The notes beneath the pieces are model-generated. The model searched no databases. It had not been told where the DNA came from and was given only the letters and a program-made list of their open reading frames with translations. The translations under genes and the position numbers were made by a program. Below, one piece after another: positions 22,577-33,936 of a stretch of 64,000 nucleotides of DNA (within the stretch, counting starts at the first letter, position 1; each line of letters begins with the position of its first letter). Source of the stretch: Eutreptiella sp. 'Long Island Sound 2002' (taxonomy: Eukaryota > Euglenozoa > Euglenophyceae > Eutreptiales > Eutreptiaceae); assembly GCA_964036045.1 (NCBI GenBank), contig OZ038397.1:24081342-24145341 (forward strand). The letters are read 5' to 3'.

Positions 22577-25087
22577 ATGGATACAAGGAAAGAGGACGCC
22601 GACGTGAAGACAGCGCCTGAGGCACCGGCAAGGCCAGCACCTGGTGAACCTGGACCTGGACCTCGCGCTGTACCTTCGGAGCCCTTACATGGGCCAGTGG
22701 AAGTGGGTGAGGACTCGTTGGATGGACTCCAGACGGCCTTCAGGGCCCTCTCAGTCGAGTAGGTGGTCACTCAGCCTGTGAAGGGGAAGAGAGAGAGCGA
22801 GAAGGATGCTGGAGACGAAGCAGAAGAAGGAGAGGAACAAGGGCAAGACCTGACGAATGACCCTACCTTCGAAGGCGCACCAAGCGCTTCTGGCCTCCAC
22901 GCATCACCCTCTCCTATAACCACCACACTCCCAATTCCAGACCCAGCCGCTGCAACATCCACTCCCATAACCAACCCGCCTATGGCAGAGGGCACAGGCT
23001 TTATTGGCATGCCTCCCTACCCCGCCTATGGTATGGGCCCACCTACCACTGCGCTCCCTGAGGCAACTACTGCCAGTGAGCCGGTGGCTTCCAGCTCTGC
23101 GCCGTGATGGTATGCGGCTGAATATCTGCATCCACTACCCGCTACTGGAACCTATGTGGATGTTCCTCGGTATGCACCTGGGTATGCAACCTTGAGTGGG
23201 TTGAGGAGAGGACCTGAGTCTCTTGGAGGCAGGAGTAGAGGATCGGGGAGATCCTCCAACAGGTCCCTGACGCGGTCGGAGATCAACGAGGTGCTCCGAG
23301 GAGCGACTTCAAAAATCGTGGGCGACCTCACTCAAGAGATCCGAGAGAAACTGGAGCCCCTGATGATACCGCCCCAAGCGTCACCTACCACGGTGGGAAT
23401 GTCACCCCACCGAGTACAGGCCAACCACATGGCGGCAGGGTTGACAAACACCCTGGGGAGCCTGAGGAGTCGACAGATGTCGACCCCTGCAGCGATACCG
23501 AGAAGTCCTTTCGTACCGAGAACGGCCCAGCCGCCCTACAGCCACGTGACGAACTCTACGAGGGCCGAGCTAGACCGGCTGGGGCTGACAGCCTTGAGGG
23601 CAATGGTGGACGTGGAGCCTTATGGCTCTAGTGATCTAGGCGGAGACCCCTCCGATGATGAGCCGCCGTCGATGACTTCTGCTTCGCCCTCAGAGGACGA
23701 TGACCCGGAGGACCCCGAGGACCCAAGGGAGAAGAAGAAGAAGAAGAAGAAGAAGAAGACCCGACGCCCTGAGGGACGCAGGTCTCAGGAGGCGAAGGCT
23801 ATTGCCACCTCCAAGATCGTGGTGAACCTGCCTGAGTTCACAGGCAAGGACCTCAGCGAGTTCGCTGAGAATTTTGGCCAGTTTCTCCAATTGACCGGCC
23901 AAACCCACGCTAGTGGGCGAGTCAAGTGCGATCTGCTCCTGCAGTGCTGCAAGACCAGGTACCTGCAGAAGCAGGTCAGGCAGATCGTGACTAACTCCGC
24001 CACCTTTGCCGATGTGTTGGTTGCCCTGGAGAGGCAGTACCCGACCTACGAAACCGACCTCTCCATCAGGGCCGAGATCCAGAACCTGCCCGTGCTGCCC
24101 AACAACCCCAAACCTGGCAGGGTCTCTGAGCTGTTGGCTGATCTAGATCACTGGGCTGGACGACTGACGCCCGGTTCCTACAGCAGCGACGACTTGCTGT
24201 TCTGGTTGGTGGCCAAGCTCCCTCGAGAGCTGTGGGACGAGTGCCGTTCGACGGCGGAGCGCAAGGCTAGATCCCTCCGCTACGAGGATCTATGCGTGCT
24301 ACTCCTGGAGCTGGCGCTGGAGAAGGAGAGCGACCAGCACCTGAACAACTACCGTCCTGGTGGTGGAGGTTCTGGAGGCCATGGCAAAGGGTACCAAAGT
24401 TCCCGACCTGGGCAGGGGACTACCCCCAAACACGCCCACGCCCGTATCATGGAGAACGTTAAGGAGCTATTCTGGTGTGATGCCAGGGACGAGCAGGGCC
24501 ACCTGCAGCACGCCCCTGACTGCGAGCAGCGAGACTGCTTCGTAGTCCAGGGGAAGCAGCAAGAGAAGAACACCGGCGCCAAAGCGAAGCTGCCGGATCA
24601 TTACAGGTGCACCATCACGTGTGCATTCTGCGGGAAGCGGAAGCACTACGAGGATGAGTGCTACCATAAGCAACGCCTATCGGCGAAGCTTAAGGGTGAA
24701 GATCCTGGCAAAGGCTCAGGCAAAGGTGGAGGCAAAGGCAAAGGCAACGACTCCAGCAAGGGCAAGTCGAAAGGACGTGGTCAAGGGCAAGACAAAGGTC
24801 AAGGTGGACGAGGAGGAGGCGCTAACCGCCAGCCAGACAAGGACAACAAGAACAAGGACAAGAACGGAGGCAACCCCAACCCTAATCCAGGGGGGAACTC
24901 CGAGCCCTCTGGAGGGCAGTCTGGTCCTACCACACGCTCACAAACGCAGGCCCAGCAAGAACAAGGAGCCAAGCGTGAGCATGAAGGTGGTAATGACGGC
25001 AACGCTAAGAAGAGGAGCCGTTTCATGAGGATGGCCCGCAAACTGCGGAACAAGGGGTTCGAGGTGACCTGTCCCGCGGAGTTCTGA
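22577..25087 (+). CDS. gag: Element A Gag (two internal stops)
   Basis: Single frame from ATG 22,577 (MDTRKEDADV) to TGA 25,085. It is broken by TAG at 22,760-22,762 and TGA at 23,105-23,107; both look like C-to-T changes (CAG, CGA), since the frame is otherwise open for about 836 codons. N-terminus: acidic, Pro/Ser-rich and disordered. Middle (about 23,820-24,340): a helical capsid-like region with 'FAENFGQFLQLTGQ' and 'LYLQKQVRQIV'-type text, following a Lys-only run. Then a Gly-rich linker and a Cys/His cluster 'CTITCAFCGKRKHYEDECYH' (24,608-24,667) that could be a zinc knuckle variant, a long Gly/Lys tract and a basic C-terminus. It packages RNA in family members. The final TGA is in frame with pol (see pol). 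Confidence 0.8.
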
Positions 25088-28000
25088 CGGGGACGCTCTG
25101 GTGGCACCCAAGACCTGGTGTTTTGGGTACGTATCCGACTAGGGGGACGCGAATACCAAGGGGTATTGGACACTGGCGCCACCATATCTATAGTGGCCAA
25201 GAAAATTTTACCTTGTGGGAGCCTGAAGAACACCATGACCACCGCTGCTATACGCATGGGGGATGGACATGTGGTGCACAGCTGCGGGGACTGTGAAGAG
25301 GAGGTACCTATGGGCTCCCGGACTATCGCCCATCGGTTCTATGTGATGGACACTGAGGCCTTCGACTTTGTACTGGGGACTGACTTCTTCGTACAGCACT
25401 CCCAGATACAATCCCTGACGCTGCAAGCACCCTACCTCCTCTACGTGGACCACGGCAGTGGCAGAGAGTCTGTGCCACTGGAGCAGTCGGAACATACCTC
25501 GAGTTACCTGAGGCTATCGAAGGAGGAGCCCTCGAACATGATGGCGGCCTCCAAAACTGAGGACTATCAACTATTGGGGGAAGTCCTAGACCAAGGTCTG
25601 AAGGAGTTAGGTTACTCTAGAGAAGACCTGAGTGTGGAGTTCTTCGCCAGCGACAAGCAGCATGTAGTGGACCTTTGCTGCAGCAAGGGGAAGAACTGCA
25701 GCTACAAATTTTACTGGCCCTCTTTCGGGATGGCCTACGGGAACCCCAGGTTCAGTGAACTGGGGAAGGTGCTGACCAAGGTGGCCTTGGAACGTTCCCG
25801 TATGGTCCTGTGTTCCCCCGATTGGGGAGCCCATGGGGGCAACGAGTACTGGCGAAACCTCCTGGACAGGCTGACTATCAGCTCTGTTCATTTGCCTGAT
25901 GAGGCCATCTACGTGCCTCTGGGACGAAAGACGCCTATTGGGAAGCCCGGATGGGGGAGTATGCTCAGCGTGGTGGACGGAAGTCTTACCCCCATTCCCT
26001 GGGAGGATCTGGACCCGACTCTGGTCCAGGCTATACAACGAGAAAGCGATGGACTCGCCTTGGGTGACTTGAAGGATCGCCTACGACCTCAAGATGCTAT
26101 TGACACTACACCAGGAGGAGATGAGTACGTCGTGACTGACACCAAAGCCCCCAACTCTCCCTGCCATGTATCTGTTCCTGATGGAGTCTCTGAGTGTGGA
26201 TTATCTGAGCTACCTAGCTCTATCCACTTAGACGACGAAACTGAGCACGACGCCTTCTTCGTGCAGACCTGTGTGGAGGAAGTGGAGAACGCCGAGTACG
26301 TCGCCCCACTGAAACCCCCACTCCCCATGAGGGTGGAAGACCCCGTGGACGAGGAGCTGGACCCTCAATCCAGGCTCAGGGAGTATGTGGATTCCAAGAG
26401 GAAGTTGGTGGCGAAAAAGCTTTACTACGCGAAGCCTACCCGCAGCTCATGGCCACTGAAGCAACGACGTATGGGAGACCTATCCCAATTGAAGGAGGAC
26501 CTCGAACAGAAGATCACCAACTGGCAAAGGGAGGTAGATCTTAAGCTCATGAAGAGCGTTTGGGGCGCCCATGTGAGGACCCCAGAGGAGGACGACCTCT
26601 CCGAGGAATGTGTATGTGAACCCCCTCGAGCGTGCCTATGTTGCCATCGTCCACCGGAGATGGTTGAACAAGACCTTCTATATGCCTACCAAGGGGTGAA
26701 GGCCACTACCACAGGCGAAGAGTCGGTGGAGGACCACCTCCCGACGTCTATTACTCAGGGGGCAAGCAACTTACACTCTGACGAGGACATGGAGGACAAG
26801 ATCAAGGTATCGGACCCGCGGGTACAGAAGCTTATAAGGACCTATCTGGAGGTGTTCGGAGAACTACCCCCTCCAGCCTCATGTGACAAGCTGGTACAGA
26901 TGGACCTCAAGCTGAAACCCGAGTTCGTGGGTCACAAGATCCGGAGGAGACCCTATCCAGCTTCTAAAGAGCAGGCCGACGAGATCGAGCGACAGATACA
27001 AGAATGTATCGACGCTGGCTTAGTCCTAGAGTACAAGGACGGGGACTACCCCCTACACTGCAGCCCCTGTTTCCTGGTGGCTAAACCTGGGTCTACAGCC
27101 AAACGGCTGGTATTGGACTACGGAGAGCTGAACAAGAAAACGCTGAACCACTCAGGGTCCATTCCCAATATGGAGTCTACCCTGCAGAAGATAGCCTCCT
27201 GTCGCTACAAGACCAAAATGGACAAGAGGAGCGGATTCTGGCAAGTGGACCTGACGCCCAACGCACAGGAACTACTGGCCTTCATCACCCCTCAGGGGAG
27301 GGTGTTCAAGTGGAAGGTCATGCCGTTTGGCGTGGCTAACGCACCCGCTCTATTCCAAGAGCTGATGAACAAGATCTTGTCCATCCTACGAAGGAGACCT
27401 AAGGTGCAGGAGCTCATATCCCGTGGTGCCCAGATGGAGGCTCACATCGACGATGTATGCCTCGGGACCAATACCCAGGAGGATCACCTAATCCTTTTGG
27501 GTGAGTTCTTTGCGGTCTGCCAGGAGAACCACACACGACTCAAGCTGGAGAAGTGTGAGTTCATGCAGAAGACCATGCAGTACCTGGGGTTTGACTTTGG
27601 CTATGGGTGGTGGACCCCAGCGGCCTCTAAGGCCAAACCCCTGATTGATGCCAAGGTACGACACGAAGACCCCAAGAAAGGACTTCATGATGTACGCAGT
27701 TTCATTGGGGCGTGCAACTTCTATCGCCGCGACATCAAAAACTTCACCTACACCAGCGCCGTTCTGACGGACTTGATCAAGAAGAGTACTACTTGGCGCT
27801 GGGGCCCACAAGAGCAACAAGCGTTTGACGAGCTCAAAGACAAGGTAGCCAACGCTAAGTGCTTGGGCGTGCCTAGGGCACAAGGGGAGATTATCCTGGT
27901 GACCGACGCCAGCAATGTGGGCGGTGGTGGAACGTTGTTCCAATGGCAAGCACTAGAGAAGGAGGATTTCGACTCAGCCCCTTCCCAATGGGGGACGGAA

Positions 28001-30018
28001 GGTCTCAACCGAGATGGAACCCTCAAGCACAGCTACCCTGACGACAAGTGGGTCCTAGTACCTCTGGGCCACTGGAACTGGAAGTGGAACCAGGCCAGGG
28101 GGAACTACTCCACGTATGAGCAGGAATTGCTCGCGGGTATGCTGGTGCTATCCTCACAAGCACGACGTTTGGGGAGTAACCCTGTGGTCTGGCTGTTCGA
28201 CCAAGAACCGGTCCGCAGTTTCCAGAAGGCCCCCCCACCTGAGAAGGCCAAGCTACGGCGCTGGTGGACCTACCTCAGTCAACTACGGCTGACGGTACAC
28301 CATATCCAGGGAGTGAAGAACGAGTGTGCCGACTACATCAGCCGCCACAACTTCGACGCCCTGATTGGTGCCCGGTCTGAAGCGTTGGCTAAGGAGGCAT
28401 TCAGCCGTATGGACGTCCACTTGGACCTCAACATGACGACGATACGCCCCCTGGATGGACTCCAACGATCGGAGTACCTGAACGAGTTTGGGGATATCTA
28501 CAAGCGCCTGGAGAAACGCCTTGAACCCCTCCTGGTCAACCAAGACCAGTGGAAGAGGGACAAGAGCTACCTCTGGCACGAGGACCGCATTGTGGTGCCT
28601 AGTGACAGAGTCCCAGCGCTGCTGAAGTGGACCCATGAGTCCAGCGGTCATGTGGGTGCTGACCGTACCCTGAGGCTGTTCAAGCAGTGGTTCCACAGTA
28701 CGTGGACTGACGACCAACTGCGGAAAACCCTCCAGCCTATCGTGGACAAGTGCCCGTGCAGGTCCTGTAAACCAGGGGATATCAGGGACAGAGGTCTCTA
28801 CTCGACCCTGCCCATCCCTCACTGTGCTAACAGTGTTCTATACGTAGACTATACGGAGATGCCGAAGTTCGGGGGCTATGACTTCGCCCTCGTGGTAACC
28901 TGTAGGTTGACCAGGTTTACCAGGGTGTTCCCATGTACCAAGCACATTACCGGGGAGGAGACTATCAAGATACTCCTGGAGGAGTGGTTTTGTGTCTATT
29001 GGGCGCCCAAGGAGATCAACTCCGATGAGGACGTACGAGTACGCTCAGATACCGGTTGGTACAAGAGGGTCCTGAGATCCCTCAATGTCCAGGTGTCTAC
29101 GGGGATTCCCTACTCGCTCACGAGCAACCCCCTGTGTGAGCGACAGATCCGTGTCCTGAAGGAGAATGTACGGATATGGTGCAAAACTGAACGCACCAGA
29201 GACTGGGTGAGACTACTCCCGGTCATATCCTTGATGATGAACTCCCAAGAGAGTTCAGCTACTGGCTACTCGCCCCATGAGCTATTCCTAGGGCGCCCGG
29301 CATGGTTCCTACATGCCCCCTATCCAGAGGACACCCATTCTTCAGTGGGTGAATGGGTCCAAGAGCAACAAGGGAAGGTGGACAAGGCCAAGGCTATGCT
29401 CCAGAGAGTGAGGGAGCGTCAGTGGAACAAGAAGAACAAGCACCGAGTACCGGCCACCTACCAAGAGGGGGACTGGGTGCTGGTGCTCCACAGTCGACTA
29501 CCCGCCTGGCCACGCTCTACCAGCGATGACCCATACTTTGGGCCGTACAAGATTCTATCAGTGGATGGACACCGTATCACCGTGCGGTGTTCTCCCCGTC
29601 TAGGGGAGACCCTGGTGTGCGCTGCTCAACACCTGAAGCGCTACTATGATCCTGAAGACCTCTGTGGGGAGGAGTGGGAGCTGAACGACGAGGAAATCGC
29701 CGCTCTGGACCTACAAGGGGCTGCCAGCCCTATGGAAGTTGAGGGTGAACTCCCCGACATGAACGCCGAGGAGATGGCTAAGGAGGGCTTCTACCTGGTG
29801 AAGTCTGTCCTACGCCACCGCTATCGCCAGGGTTGGCGCTTCCTCACCCTCTGGGAAGGGTTTGGAGTCGAAGAGGCCACCTGGGAGCCCTTCTCTGCGT
29901 TTGTTCTACCTGAGGGACGCCTAAACTCAGTTCTGGTGGACTACTTGTCCCAGAACACCCTTGGTGAGTTGCTGAGGCTCGCTGAGACGCTTGCATCCAA
30001 GACTAAAGCTAGGGACTG
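25088..30018 (+). CDS. pol: Element A Pol polyprotein
   Basis: Same frame as gag, directly after its TGA; 'TGACGG' is a known leaky context. Domains: aspartic protease with LDTGA (about 25,160-25,183) and 'VLGTDFF'. A Dam-like methyltransferase region (about 25,600-25,910) with VEFFAS, NPRF (25,742-25,753) and CSPDWG. An acidic linker. Reverse transcriptase with 'LDYGELNKKT', 'MPFGVANAP' and a HIDD (27,443-27,454) in place of YxDD. RNase H (TDAS at about 27,901, YEQELLAG, ADYISRH). Integrase with an HHCC-like finger (28,630-28,775) and D/D/E in VDYTEM, NSDEDVR and CERQIR. C-terminal chromodomain-like 'RQGWRFLTLWEGFGVEEATWEP' core (about 29,825-29,890). The native end is GAC-TGA at 30,014, where B inserted; frame beyond 30,018 is B's LTR. 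Apparently intact, about 1,630 residues. Confidence 0.9.
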
Positions 30019-30305
30019 TGTTGTGGTTTGTTTCTTGGGAACTCGGCTGCACTCCTGTGCCTCTTTGTTTCTCAAAATCCGAAATCCAAAATCCCAATCG
30101 ACAAACCTCGCAGGATCTTTAGACGGGGCACCAATAACAACACAATCTCGAAGACATAAACCCTGTTCAAAGATCGAAGTATCTTACAGCGCTCATTCAC
30201 AGTTGGCATTCGATGCTTCTTTATTATTCACAGACTGTCAGCGCGATTGCGACTGCGACTTGCGATTTGCGCGCTGTTGCGCTGCTGCTGTTCGAAGCCA
30301 TAACA
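30019..30305 (-). repeat. Element B 3' LTR
   Basis: Reads TGTTATGGCTTCGAA...CCACAACA on the minus strand. Pairs with 40,110-40,395. Confidence 0.95.
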
Positions 30306-30316
30306 CTACCCCCCCC
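30306..30316 (-). promoter_or_regulatory. Element B polypurine tract
   Basis: Minus strand GGGGGGGGTAG directly precedes the LTR start TGTTATGG. Orientation agrees with gag-pol. Confidence 0.75.
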
Positions 30317-30846
30317 GTTGAGACCTCGAAGAGGTCTCACTCACCTCGGCGGGCGTCACAATGTCGAATCAGAGCAGGCCCAGAGAGAAAAAAAAAATTT
30401 TTGGGCCTCGACATGTGTTGGCTACAGAAGCATAACAGTGGACCAATCCTGGTCAAAACAGTGGACCAATTCTGGTCGAAATCACACACCGAGGTGCAGT
30501 CATGGGACACCCGTCGTCAGCGCCTCATTCACACGCCGTGTTCGACTCTGCCACGGCTGCAGCTCTCGGCGGAAGCTGCAGAAGACAACCTCGCCAGGCA
30601 CACTGCACGGGCGCTGTACCCGCAGCAAGGCTGTGGGCACGTCGAACCATACATACCATAACATCGAAGCTGGATGCTCAGCAGACCAACAGGCCTATAC
30701 ATCTGTCAGCTCGACAGGTCATATGAAGGCAGTCGATACCATTAATGGCATCCAGACTGTCGAATAAGCCATTACTTGGCATCCAGACTGTCGAATCAGC
30801 CATTACTTGGCATCCAGACATGTCGAATCAGCACAGACATGTCGAA
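30317..30846. other. Element B 3' non-coding region
   Basis: Non-coding between ORF3 and the PPT. Near 30,745-30,850 it has four short direct repeats built on 'CATCCAGACTGTCGAATCAG' / 'CATGTCGAATCAGC'. Palindrome GAGACCTCGAAGAGGTCTC lies at about 30,320. Confidence 0.6.
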
Positions 30847-33800
30847 TCAGCAGTCCGTGCCCCACGTGAATGTGTACGAACGATCCACGGGAAGTCGACA
30901 TAGCTCATGCACTTCCTTTAGTGTCTCGACGCCAGCCATGAACTTGAAGGTGTCATGACCCGTATAGTGTCGACGGATATCACTGTCGAGGGCACGCTTC
31001 TGAATCAGGATACCAGATCGATGGTTCAGCAATCGAAGGTTGGGATCACCAGGTCGGTCGTCGACGGGGCACTTGTACTGGAATACGAAGACATGTTCAC
31101 GGGCAAGCGCTCGAAATTGTCCAGGTCCCAGTGTTTGTGCCCTGGTCGAATAGAAGTCCCAGAGGCTCGAGGATTTCCAAACGTCCTCACGCCACAGATC
31201 GGCCCGATTGGTGGCCTCGAAGGAGCATCCGTTATGTTGACCAGTAGTCCATCGATAGGTTTCCTTCGATCCAGTACCAGCGGCCATGCTGTGGTAGAAC
31301 TGACCAGTTCGCGTATCGACTCGCCACCACGGCGTGTCGGCAATCGAAAGTCGTCGTACGACAATGACGGCGCTGATGTCGTCCTTTTCAGGGCCCAGGG
31401 CATATCGGTCGACGATCTCAAGCGTGTCGGTTCGAGAACCTTCTTCTTGGAGTCGACCGAGGTGTTGATGGACATAGTGGCCGTCAGCGAGGGAACTCTG
31501 CAGAGCGAATCGAACCGCTTCTGCAGTCACAAGGCTCGAAGCCGTGTCAACAATGACCGCTTCGAGGACTTGGTCTCGGCAGCTGACCTTGCGTCGATGT
31601 GCAGCCTTAAAGTCTTCGTGGATCGGCGTGAGGTACTTGAAGAACGGGATGTCGAAGTGGTGCTGATAGGCATTCAACTCCATCGACAAGAACCGGTGAT
31701 CGAGGGGGTCCGGGTGGAAGGGTCGCTCGCAGGCGAGTCGGTTTTCTCGATCTCCTCCCGTTCGTCAGCATGGACGTCCCTTCGAAACTTGACCGCTCGA
31801 CGCCAACGTTGTCCATCTTGGTATCCGGCCTCGAAGGGGGACATGAGGTATGTCGAGGTACCCAGGCGTCGAACCAATTCGGGGGCATCCACGAAAGGGA
31901 AAAGATTGGCATACTCTTCATTCGATGAGTGAAGGGCAGCAACTCGTCGGATTGCCCTATCAAAGTCGTGGTACCCGAGTCGTCCGGGTCCAGTCTGGTA
32001 GATCGTCGCCAACTGGACAAGGTCGATGGGGGCGCCTGGTGCGACGGCGTTGTACGCATAGGGTTCGATCTGTTCTCCGAGTCGAAAGTACTCCTGGAGC
32101 TGGACCGCAAGGTCCTGTGTTCGATGTGGAGCGCACCCATATCGCTTATACCCAAGTCGAGAGGTGCCTCGAAGGCCGCGCAGTTGGTGTCGGCGAAGAA
32201 GCAAATCGACTTTGTACGCAAGGAAGGAAGCTCGATCCTCGAAGAGCCAGTCGTTCGCCTGGCAAACCTTTTGAAGATCACGGATAACTCCCATAATCGA
32301 AACGGCAACGGGAGCTTCTCGTCTCATCCTTTCGTGGGTCCAGAAGCGTCGATACTTGAAGATCAGGTCGATCCCATCCGCAACGTTTATCAGGTCGTCG
32401 ATACCCGAGATCTCTCGATGCATGCGGTTGAGTCGAGCAATTTGACTCGGCAGGGTATGTTCGGTGAGGTCTTGTCGGAATCCCCAATCGAGCTCTTCAT
32501 CATAATGTCGCCATTTCATGAGGGCCGCTCGAAAGTTTTGACAAGCCACTTCGATTTTCGTATACCATTGATATCCTGGCTTACCACCAAGGTTTCCACG
32601 CTCATCGAAAGACGTGTCAGGGGCACTCCGAGCCAATTCGTACGGGAATGGTGCGGTTCGACCCCAACTGTCGATGCAGATGGTCTTGCCCAACTCGACA
32701 ATGGCGGCATTCGCTCTCGACACGACTTCATAATGTTTCTCGCTCAGGAACGTGTGCGGCTTTCGAAGACCAGCCATGGTACTCGACGCAATAGTGAGTA
32801 CCGATGGTTCGAGCTTAGTGTACTCCGTCTTCATCGGATCATCCTCATGTGTCCGAAATCGATAGGGTGGCTTCAATTCGAACGTTCCCAAGTGTCGAAG
32901 TTCGTCGATGGTCTCGATTTCATGATTGTACTGCGGCATGTTGTAGGGCTGCCATTTCGACTCCGGCACCGGCACAGAATCGTAGCTGGGTGGTGCTGTC
33001 GACCGCGCGGTTTCGTAAGGATATTCTGCTTCGTCGTCGGACTCGAGTGGCCAGGGTTCAGCGTCGTAGTTGTAGTCATCGTCGTGGTGATAGGAGTCGG
33101 CGTCGTGGTAGTAGTAGGAGTCGGATTGGTTCGTTCGAGTAGAAGCTTGTGTTTTCGGGGCATTCGAATGCCAGGATTGGTCGACCCAGTCGTCTTCGAC
33201 TTTCGGCTCTCCGGTACCCGGATCCTCTCTGGATGACCTCGATGTCCAGGTGTTCGGCCTCGATGTCCAAGAACTGTCGACCCATCCGGGCGCTGAACAG
33301 AAGAAGGAAGATCAGTCGTCGTACCCCGTGTAGCAAGCAAGATCTTCATCATCAGAATCGAACCAGTCAGGGCTTGAGCACCGCTCTCGAAAGTATTCTG
33401 CTTCGACCGGGGGAGGGGGCCCGTACAGCTTACAGAGTTCCGGCGGCATGTCGGGTGGAGTCCCTCCCTTCGTCGGTTCCAGAACAGGCAAGCTGGCCAG
33501 GGCTATCTCGAGCACTTCCAAGCCTTCGGCGCCTCCTGTTATGATGGTTCGTCCACTCGGCGCTATTCCCGCGAATTTCCCGCGAGGGAACACACCTCCC
33601 TTGCCTCCTTTCGACGGGCCTGCTTTTCCTTTCGAGCTCCCAGCATATGCCGACTGGCTGTAGTGCGGCGGTTCGAATGGATCGAGAGGTCGATTCGGAC
33701 GAGTTGGCGCTGATGCTACCGACAAGCAGCGGCCAGTTGAAGTCGTCCTCGCTGGGGGTTCGATCGCGTCAACATCGATGACGTTCGACGGTGTCGCTCG

Positions 33801-33887
33801 AGAAGGCGAAGGTCGAGAGGAAGCTCGGGGCGTCCGGGATGTAGTACCATAGGCGGAGGCTCCGGTGTTCGACCCAGAACCTCGCAT
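30847..33887 (-). CDS. Element B ORF3, long post-pol protein of unknown function
   Basis: Starts at ATG 33,885-33,887, 47 bases after the end of pol, and runs to a TGA just below 30,847, about 1,010 codons in all. It is interrupted by one in-frame TGA (33,309-33,311) and one frame change near 31,725, where an AAAA run precedes a clean switch to the frame ending 'RSYTFTWGTDC'. N-terminal ~190 residues are Ser/Pro/Gly-rich with an acidic end. Then comes a Tyr/Asp/His-rich patch (about 33,040-33,120), followed by about 700 residues of well-mixed, apparently folded sequence rich in Arg, His, Trp and Leu ('FDRAIRRVAALHSSNEEYANL', 'ETLKEVHELCRLPVDRS'). I see no signal peptide or membrane segment, so it does not look like an envelope protein. 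No family recognised; captured host gene or element-specific factor are both possible. Confidence 0.7.
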
Positions 33888-33936
33888 GAGTTTTTCGAAA
33901 AACCACGCTGCAGAGTAGAGTAAGGGTGTTCCTCAG

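Noticed and set aside
30955-33236. Two long plus-strand ORFs (325 and 435 codons) opposite ORF3 of element B
   Set aside because: They are antisense to ORF3. The high density of the palindrome TCGA removes stop codons on both strands, and the translations are Arg/Ser/Val-rich with no domain.
30847-33887. ORF3 of B as a retroviral envelope gene
   Set aside because: Position fits, but no signal peptide, no membrane segment and no furin-like or heptad pattern were visible.
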